A model generated the notes under the pieces. It saw nothing but the letters and a program-made list of their open reading frames with translations. It made no database searches and was not told the origin of the DNA. From NCBI GenBank assembly GCA_011947345.1, contig JAAVTG010000051.1:124001-188000 (forward strand): a DNA stretch of 64,000 bases, in the 5' to 3' direction. The first letter of the stretch is position 1. The number at the start of each line of letters is the position of its first letter. Shown piece by piece: positions 56,467 through 64,000 of this stretch. This stretch comes from Phytophthora quininea (Eukaryota > Oomycota > Peronosporomycetes > Peronosporales > Peronosporaceae). A program made the position numbers and the translations under genes.

Positions 56467-56877
56467 CTGTATTACAACAAAACACGAAGTTAGAGTTTCC
56501 AACACCGCTACGAAAGAGAGGTACATGACAAATACACGTACTATGTTTGCTGAGTATAGAGACACCGTTTGGTGGTATTACGTGTACAGTGTCCACACCG
56601 CAAATTCGACTGGCCAATTCATCACGTGGACTGCATCGCATGCCCAAACGTCGTGCATGAAGTAATCGAGTGAGTTCTTTAGACTGTTGCCGCGGGATCA
56701 CACGACTCCAGCCAAACATCAAACTCAGCATTGACGTGACTACGCTCGCGAGTTAGGCAACCCCACCGCTCGGATCGACACCACCATTCGGCTCATGCGG
56801 CAATCCTCGACTTGAACCCTAGGATACCCCCTCGAGCGGTGTTCATCCACCCTAAACTCCAACACAAATCCTGAAAC

Positions 56878-57018
56878 GACAACTTCCTTGGTGGAAGTCC
56901 CTTCCGTAAGAGTGTTCTTGCTGGACAAGCAGTCCAACTAGGTACTCTTGCTAGCTCCAGGAGGATCCATTGCCGCCAGAAGGCCACGTTGAACGACCCC
57001 CATTGATGACGGTCGCAA
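56878..57018 (-). pseudogene. Decayed ABCG Walker A fragment, copy B
   Basis: Same fragment as 54960-55100, shifted by 1,918 bp, upstream of carbonic anhydrase copy 3. Confidence 0.8.
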
Positions 57019-57428
57019 CGGCTGATTAGGCCGGAATGCCCGGCCGACACATCGCCACTTTAATTGTCGCTCACAAATCGTGATTGAACGTCGTCCCATT
57101 GCGCCATTACCGCCTTGTCAAAGAACTTCTTCGCGGGGGTAATGTACTAGTATTGATTAATCACTGTGAGCCACCGTCGAAACGGCAAGTCGTGTGCAGC
57201 TTGGAGGCCACCACCACAGCAAGCAACAGTACCCGTCGATACCGGTAGCCACCGCGCTCTCGAACCGATGCGTTCGGGCCCAAAATGTTGACTCCAACAG
57301 ATGGCTGTATCGAATGCTCCGCCGCCACAACTGAGCACGCGGCCCCATCCTGAGACGACTCCTTGGCATTGCCCCACTTTCCTTTCTTCTCCGGACGACC
57401 TCAACCGCCCTCCTTTCCTTTCTCCACG

Positions 57429-58385
57429 ATGCTGAACTTCCTCGCTTCGGTCACCGCTCTAGCTGCTGTCTGTTTGACTATTTCAACTGCTGCTGACGTG
57501 TCCACCGGTCCTGTCTGGGGCTACAAGGAGAACGATTCGAGCATGGTCGCGGCGTCCAAGTGGTCTGAGCACTGGGAGGCGTGCGGTGGCACTCGCCAGT
57601 CCCCATCGACATCGAGACAACGTCTGCTGTCCAGAGTAAGAACACCGGCAAGACCAAGAGCTCGCTCGCTTTCAGCGGCAAGTGCTCGCAGTTCAACATG
57701 ACCGAGCCGCACGAGCCATTGGAGGTGGACGCTATCGGAGGTGCGTGATGAACATCATTGTCTTTGGTTCAGTCATTCACCGTTTACGTTTCGCAACACC
57801 GACAGGATCATGCACTGCCTCGGCCAACGGCACAGCGTACAAACTGGCCCAATTCCACCTGCACGCGCCATCGGAGCACACTCTGGACGGAGAAGCTCTG
57901 GATGGGGAAATCCACTTTGTGCACAAGTCCAGCGACGGCTCGGCCTTACTGGTCGTGGGCGTCTTCCTCAAGGTGGCCCAGAAGACTGATGGCTGGTTGC
58001 TTCCCGTCCTTGATGGCCTCGACCACGTCAACTCGGTGGAGCAGCACGAGCCAATTGTTGTGACTCTGTGAGTTATTGCATCGACTCTTTGTGATCGAGG
58101 CAGGCCCACTCACGCTCGTTGTGGTGATACAGGAAATCGTACTCGACGCTGATCAAGAAAGCCATCAACGGCGGCAGCCTGTACAACTACCCAGGCAGTC
58201 TGACAACCCCCGGATGCGGTGAGAATGCGGACTGGTGGGTGGTGCAGACCCCAATCAAGATTTCGGCCATCGACTTCGGTCGTCTTCACCAGGACTTGGT
58301 CGAGTACAACATCACCAACGATGGAGACAACGCTCGTCCAGTGCAGCCTCTGAACGGACGTACCGTCACCCGCTTCGACTATTAG
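57429..58385 (+). CDS. Secreted alpha-carbonic anhydrase, copy 3
   Basis: Nearly identical to copy 2. At 58207-58211 it has CCCCC, giving the open end PGCGENADWWVVQTPIKISA through ...RTVTRFDY, stop 58385. The first run (CCCC 57601-57604) is still one short. It is the best of the three copies. Zinc ligands as in the others. Confidence 0.88.
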
Positions 58386-58512
58386 CTGTATTACAACAAA
58401 ACACGAAGTTAGTGTTTCCAACACCGCTACGAGAGAGAGGTACTAAATACATGACAATAGACTTACTATGTTTGAGGGTAGAGGTATCACAACTTGTTGT
58501 TTATACCGGCGT

Positions 58513-60051
58513 TTAAGCAAGTCCGATCTTCTGACCGCTGGCAAAATACGTCTGACGCTCCGCCCATGGCGCAGTGTTCGGGTAGATGAAGATGGGGTAC
58601 AGTGCGTTTCCATGAGAGGCTGTAGAGAGCATCGATTGCTCGTTGTAGTCAAAGTTAAATGACATCACGGTATCATACTCGTCCAAACACGGTGGCTGTA
58701 ACAAATACCCCAGTAAAAACCTGGAGAATGAGTAGGAGTAAGACACAGATACTTACCTCAGTACAGTAATACCATCCCAGGACATCGTGTTTCTGCCACG
58801 AGCTGCTAGTCGATGCAGTAAACCCCTGAAGTAAACAGCAATTAAAATACTACAGTAGCGAAGGATCATTCGCATGACCTCACGCACCACAAACGCTTCG
58901 TCGGAATCTAGTCGTAGTGTCGCCGCTAAGTTGATCGGAATCGCTATGATTGGCACATCCGAGTCAATTCCTGTGTCCATAAACACCGCCAACGTCCCAA
59001 CGCGACGGCCCTCAGACACATCTTTGATGAACTTTGGCAAGTTGGTTGTCGCCGAGAAGTACGGCACGTAGTTGTGCTATGCAGTATGCGGGTTAGCGGC
59101 GCTCAAAACTCTAGGAAAATGAAAGTGAACGCACCACCACCTCCGAGTAGTATCGGATTTTCACAATGTGGACAAGGCCGTCCGCTAGATCGTGGACTGC
59201 AGCTGCAGAAAGCCGCGCGCTTTCCGTGTCTTCATTGGTGCCTTGACCACGGGAGTAAATGGCGACATGGTCGTAGAATACATCCGCGTCTTCGTCGTTG
59301 AACCACGTGTCGAACTCGATCGCTAGCGAATTCCTTAGCCCCGGGTAGCCCATGCCAGTATCTCCAGTCGCAAGCGTCGCCGTGCGATTTGGATGTGAAT
59401 GCAGCACAAACGCGAATCCATCGCCACCATGGACAGCACAGCTCTCGTATTCGTGAAGGCCAAAGTTTTGGTCTTTGACTGTAAAGCAATGGCGAGATTG
59501 ATCGGTGATCTGAAACGTGAATCGTGTTTCAAACCCTTGGAGGATTGGCAGTGGTTGGGCATACCACACTGAAGAGATCTGATGTGGCTGTGAAGGTGTC
59601 AAACGGAGACGTACTGGACATTGAACTGTGTCATCACTCGCTGCAAAGGCGTCGCGATGGCCGAGCATGGACGTCTCCACTGCGATCCGTCCGCTGGTCG
59701 AATGGTTCTCTGTATCTCGCGTATCAAGTCGATAGGCTTCGATTTGCTCGGTCAAAATCACTTCAACTGAGGCTTCTCGTTCGTCGTCAGCACCAGCACG
59801 TGTAGAGTACTCAGTCTACATTCGTGAAGTAAACAATAAAGTTTGTCAAGTGTATCTTTGCTTCATAGTTTTAAATTCACGTCAAGACATACACTCGCCA
59901 GTGGTGTGCAGCTACTTGTAGCAGCATTGCCATTTAGCACCAAACCTGTGGTCCCGTTGAAGTTGTAGTAAACAAACTCGGCGTCAACGGTAGCCCCAGC
60001 AAGGGCAATTAGCAACGCGATCTTCCTTGTCATTATCATGCGACCTTTCAT
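58513..60051 (-). CDS. Secreted legume-lectin-like protein
   Basis: ATG 60051; MKGRMIMTRKIALLIALAGA is a signal peptide. Introns 59810-59892, 59077-59140, 58826-58887 and 58696-58756, all GT...AG; the joined exons are 1,269 nt, an exact codon number. The lectin fold shows in FETRFTFQI, GGDGFAFVLHS, SLAIEFDTWFN (metal-site region) and VGFTASTSSSWQKHDVLGWY, the usual end of this domain. Expected to bind sugars outside the cell; ligand unknown. The C-terminal 60 residues follow the lectin fold. Confidence 0.82.
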
Positions 60052-60132
60052 AATACTTTGGCCTCCAGGGCCAAACACTGAAACTGGCGTTGTCAAATAC
60101 AAATTAAAAACAAATTCCACACTAATTCTCCA

Positions 60133-60806
60133 TCACTTCTGGTGTTTCTTCCACTTGTAAAACCCTCGATAGAAGGGTTTACTCGCTTTCAGTTCCAAGC
60201 AGTCGGTCTCCACGACAGTTTGCTGCTCCTTGTACCATTGAAACATCTCCACACACTCGTCACTCTCTATTTCTCCACAGTTTTCCTCCCTGGCTTGTCG
60301 TATTAGATCATAGTACTTCTTGCACGTTGTGGACGCAATGTAGTCCACGTATCCCTCCCAGAAAGCTTCGGAATGGGCCGTGCGGTCGCACAGCTCGTCC
60401 AGCTCGTGTCTAGTGCTGTTGTACATGGCAAAAGCTTCGTAGCAGAAGAGCGGCCAGATCTGTTGCTTCCATGGTCGATGAGCATTTACCCCGAACATTC
60501 CGAAGCTGCTTTGGCTTCTGTAGCATGAAATAGTTCGCACGCGTGGCGCTTTTGCCACGTATTGTAGCGGTCGAGAAAAACCAGAACTTGGGAATTAACC
60601 TCTGGGTATTGGGTTAATTGCTCTGCACAACGAGAGAGCGCGGCCTGATGCTGGTAGAAGAGCTGGAAGCTGTCCACGCATTTGGAATCCAACGCTGTAG
60701 AGGCTTCCACGTCGCAGCTCTTGTCCACAAAGCTGCAGATGGCCACAAAGTTACCGCACAAGTCAGCGGAGACGACAGACAGCAGCAGGAACAGCACCAG
60801 CAGCAT
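60133..60806 (-). CDS. Secreted Cys-rich protein, unknown
   Basis: ATG 60806; MLLVLFLLLSVVSADLC is a clear signal peptide. The mature part has about 13 cysteines and two similar-looking helical halves. It breaks at CCCC 60489-60492 (minus GGGG); one more base gives exactly 225 codons. No RxLR or LFLAK motif seen. A secreted oomycete protein; role unknown. It lies 82 bp from the lectin gene in the same direction. Confidence 0.7.
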
Positions 60807-61195
60807 CTTTGTTGAATTAACCCTTTTATCTTCGTCAAAAGATTTTTTTGTTTATGTATCAGTTAGGTGCATGTAGTTTGGGTTTGTCGAAAATGCCAGG
60901 GGATGTCCCGCCACCATCTCGACCAATCAGCACCATCGGCACCACCTGTACCTCCTTCGTCCCGTTCGTTTGTCCCGCTTCCCCCGCGTCCCCAGCAGAT
61001 CGCGTTTGGGCTGACTGGCGTGCTCGACGTTCGACTTCGCCAAACTCCTGTTGCGCAGGCGAAGCGACTTATCACAGCCTCCTCGGGGCCTCTACTGCGC
61101 AGACACACATGACGAACAACCACTACAAGCAGCCTCCAGCATAGCGAGCGATAACGGGTACGTTTTGGCGATTCATTCAGACACGAAGAATCTGT
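60807..61195. other. Intergenic region
   Basis: About 390 bp between the Cys-rich gene and the end of the transposase-like gene. Nothing recognisable. Confidence 0.4.
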
Positions 61196-64000
61196 CTAAT
61201 GTGCTAGTGCTCGCTGTGTTTGTTCTACGCGTGCATGAAGGATTGACGCCTCCGTCTCCACATTTTTCCTCTTCTTCTGGCAACTTGGGCATGATGTAGC
61301 CCTGATTTTCTTGGGTGGAGGGTGAACTTCAATCGGTGGCATCGCTGCCTTTTGCTTGCGCTGCTTTTTCTCTTTCAGCCGGCACCGCAACGCGTTCAGT
61401 GTCATGTTACTAGAGGGATATTTTTGCCGAAACAGTCCGTAGATGTATGTCCACTTGTGCGGAGCTTGCGGAATTGAGTCTGCCATCGACTTGAAGAAGG
61501 CGAGGTCGTCACCTGCTATGCTGGTAGGTGGTGGAGATTGAAGCAGCTGCAAGTGAGGCAATTCGTTGTTAGATTGGTGGAGTGAACCAATGATCCGTCT
61601 GCTGTCGTTGGCGGTGGCTGCAGAAGTCGACTGCGGACTTGTAAATGTGAAGTCTGCTAAATCGGAAGCTGCTGGAGATGCTGCAAGTGTTGGATGGCCA
61701 CCATGTGCAGAATCGGCTGATTGAGTCGCTGCCACGGCCGCTGAAAAAGGTTGTGGTGCTGCATACTGCGCAAGGGCGGCCGGACATACCTTTAATTTGA
61801 TTTTCAACGCTGCACCTCGGTTGCTAGCTCGCTTCAACGCTCCCCATCTGCGCTCCAGATAGTCGTCTGTTTTGGGGTAGATCCCGTCACACGCACGACT
61901 TGCAAACGCGTATACACGCATGAAAACCTTCTTCCGGCTTGTAAACAACTTGGAGCTGCGCAGTGCTTCGAAGAGCTCAATTTGAAGTTCCTGCTCTTGC
62001 GCGCTGGACTCGGAGGTGGGTTTGTAAGTTTTGAACGCAAATAACGGGCGAGATTTGGCTGACGACTCCTCTTGCTTCTGTTTCCCTTTCGTGTCAGCAG
62101 AAAGTGACTGGAGCTTTGACGAAATGGTCGAATAACTGCGTCGCCGTAGTGTAAGACTCTTGTTCACTCCGTTCAAGACTACGATATTGAACAATATCGT
62201 AGTCACCAGCGGACAGGTGGACCAGGAATCGCTCTCTCGTGCTTGTTCGTCCCTCACTTGCCGAAGCAGCTCGTACTCATGTAAGGAGAAGCCTACTGTC
62301 GACTCGTAGTCGAACTCTTCGAGTTGCAATAACCGGAGGAATGCTGACTTACTTAACCGCTGCCCAATTTTGTTTGTGTTGTTTTTCAGCAACAGCTCAC
62401 GAACGGTTTTCCTGTGTCGACGTGAAGCAGCGAGAGCTTCATCCAGCCGTTCTGGCTGAACGCGAGCAGTCTCAAACATTCGCATCCACGTGCTGAAGGA
62501 GAAGTCGAGAGAAGATGCTGAGCGATACGTAGGTTCTTTCAGCGGCTCGGATAAGACGTGGTGGACAAATGCGAGTTGGGGGATTCTGGTAGAACGCCTT
62601 GCGAAAGAATGGCCGCTTTTGCCAGCTCGACGAAGTCAATCTCCCCGAAGGAAGGATTGCGACCAAACTTGGATCCAACTCGTAAGTTGTGGCGAACTAT
62701 GAAGATGTCTAATATTCTCAAGCCCACGTCCACGGAAATCGTTCGGTTCAACAACTTCTTAAGAGCGGAGTGAAAGCCTTCAAGTTGGCTGGTAGCGACA
62801 ATGCGTACAGGCTTTTGCGGCATTCTCGGTAGTCATTATCATGGACGTAAAGGTCGCCAACTCGGATCTGCTTCGCGTTGCTATTCCAGCAACCACTCCA
62901 AGTAGCCTCTGTACACGAGAGGTCTGTGAGATCAACAGATTCGACAACTTGCTTAAACTCCTCCTCCATTTCCTCGGGTGGACGCAGCTGACGATCAACC
63001 GTGTATAAGGCACTGCGCAGCTGCTTTTAATCCATTTCTGTTTTGCTTGTGTCGACAGCTTCGACGAAATTCGTTCGATCAGGTGGAACGGGTCTTGCTT
63101 GATGCTGACAGCACTTCCAAATATGTTTGACACCATTCCTCGAACAGCGTTCGCGTTGTCGCTTACGAGAAACAGCTCATTTGAGGGATCCGATGACAGT
63201 GTGGGAGATATCGTCTCCAGCAGCGCACTCGTCTCTTCATTGTTCTCCGAACGGGTCAGTCTTCTCCCCACAATTTGACCTATTTCGTTTTGAACTAACA
63301 GTAGCAATTTTGCATCTTGCAGACCTTCTCGCTGCCCACTACCAGTCCATACCTTTAGCCGCTTGCAGAACTTAACTGAGTGATCTATCCGGAGAACTTT
63401 CCTCACCTTCATCCGCTTCATCAATAATTCACACAGGGGACTATAAATTGAGGTCATCTCCATCCAAATCGACGTCAGCACCTTGCTATCCACAACTCCA
63501 TTGGCACTGCAATACTGCTCCACTGACGGGGAGATGCAGCGCTATAGCTAGGATTGACAGTTTTTAATCGTCGAATCCGCTCCGAAAAAATAGTATACAA
63601 CTTGTAGTACCGCGAAGTTCGACGGCGGCTGACACTAGCGACAACACTTGCAAGTCCATTCGCGGACATGATTCCGTAGTGTACCATGTCGAGCAGATCC
63701 TTAGAATAACCAGTCTTAACACCTAAAATGTAAGGGAAGTGAACAATTGTCTCCACGTTCGTTTGTAGGTACTCGTAGGTGACCGTCGAAAAACACGAAC
63801 GACTTGCTCCAGTGCATTGATACTTCACGTACAGTAAGTCCTGCTTTCCATTAACATCCTCCACCACGCGCTGAAGATACTCTTTCACTCTCGGTGTACA
63901 GAGACAGCTTTTCACAACACACGATGGCTTGCCGTTCTGATTCAGACACTCGGGGACCCACACAACCACTGGACGATCAAACAGGCCGCCTAAAGGACAC
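61196..64000 (-). CDS. DDE transposase-like protein with C-terminal DNA-binding part, partial
   Basis: Runs in from beyond the right edge. Candidate catalytic residues: LRIDHSVKF (D), LVSDNANAVR (D), TSQLEGFHSALKKLL (E). This D-D-E order with Q-EGFH resembles eukaryotic MULE/IS3EU-type transposases; the exact superfamily is not certain. The C-terminal third (61196-62485) is Ser/Ala-rich with WTYIYGLFRQKYPSSNMT, a Myb/SANT-like helix group, and a CPSC knuckle. Frames break at GGGG 63528-63531, near 63030, 62830 and 62490. The first is a clean homopolymer. Ends not seen in the window. Confidence 0.6.

Larger units (their letters stand above)
54640..58400 (+). repeat. Tandem duplication, unit ~1,918 bp
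   Basis: Two nearly identical units, about 54640-56557 and 56558-58480, each with an ABCG fragment and a carbonic anhydrase. Offset between corresponding features is 1,918 bp. Only scattered differences are visible (for example AACAGC/CACAGC in the region before the anhydrase). Confidence 0.9.

Noticed and set aside
60133..60806. RxLR or Crinkler effector
   Set aside because: Signal peptide is present, but no RxLR, EER or LFLAK motif is seen. Called only a secreted Cys-rich protein.

Overview
This is eukaryotic DNA and most likely comes from an oomycete, probably Phytophthora or a close relative. The clues are short GT...AG introns of about 46-85 nt, very short 5' leaders with the oomycete Inr+FPR-type core promoter (for example at 2964-2979), a gene of the M96 mating-specific family, an ankyrin-TKL kinase, a bZIP whose invariant DNA-contact Asn is replaced, and the mix of mobile elements. 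The repertoire also suggests a flagellated organism (TEDC1-like protein).

Layout. 1-5.2 kb: a repetitive-looking gene pair (unknown protein, then an H2A-like plus chromodomain protein), a tRNA-like sequence, a kinase gene relic, and a BCS1-type AAA ATPase. 5.2-19.6 kb: an M96-family gene, then a bZIP-like gene (minus strand) destroyed by two insertions: a 1.7-kb pogo/mariner element in its middle and an 8.8-kb LINE at its start codon. 19.9-23.5 kb: ankyrin-pseudokinase-kinase. 23.8-33.8 kb: gene-dense housekeeping block with a GNAT acetyltransferase, EttA-like ABC-F protein, Gfo/Idh/MocA dehydrogenase, two tandem coproporphyrinogen oxidases, a coiled-coil protein and a TEDC1-like gene. 34.5-42.1 kb: small protein, multi-pass membrane protein, long multi-exon protein, BAHD acyltransferase and RidA. 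42.2-50.3 kb: a chimeric duplicate, a Fanzor (eukaryotic TnpB) element with 143/145-bp terminal inverted repeats, and a young Ty3/gypsy element inserted exactly at the Fanzor right end. 50.3-58.4 kb: an ABCG half-transporter head-to-head with an alpha-carbonic anhydrase, followed by two more anhydrase copies that each drag a decayed ABCG 5' fragment. 58.5-60.8 kb: two secreted proteins (lectin-like; Cys-rich). 61.2-64 kb: a DDE transposase-like gene running off the right edge.

A general caution: at least 20 reading-frame breaks lie in runs of 3-6 identical bases, nearly always as if one base were missing, including in conserved single-purpose genes. In one carbonic anhydrase copy the same run has five C and the frame is open, while two sister copies have four C. 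Many apparent pseudogenes here are therefore probably consensus errors. Genuine damage (transposon insertions, nonsense codons) is flagged separately.

The most interesting object is the Fanzor element, because its long inverted repeats contain 11-bp hairpins, its RuvC-II glutamate appears relocated, and the gypsy insertion has replaced the sequence that would follow its putative guide-RNA end.
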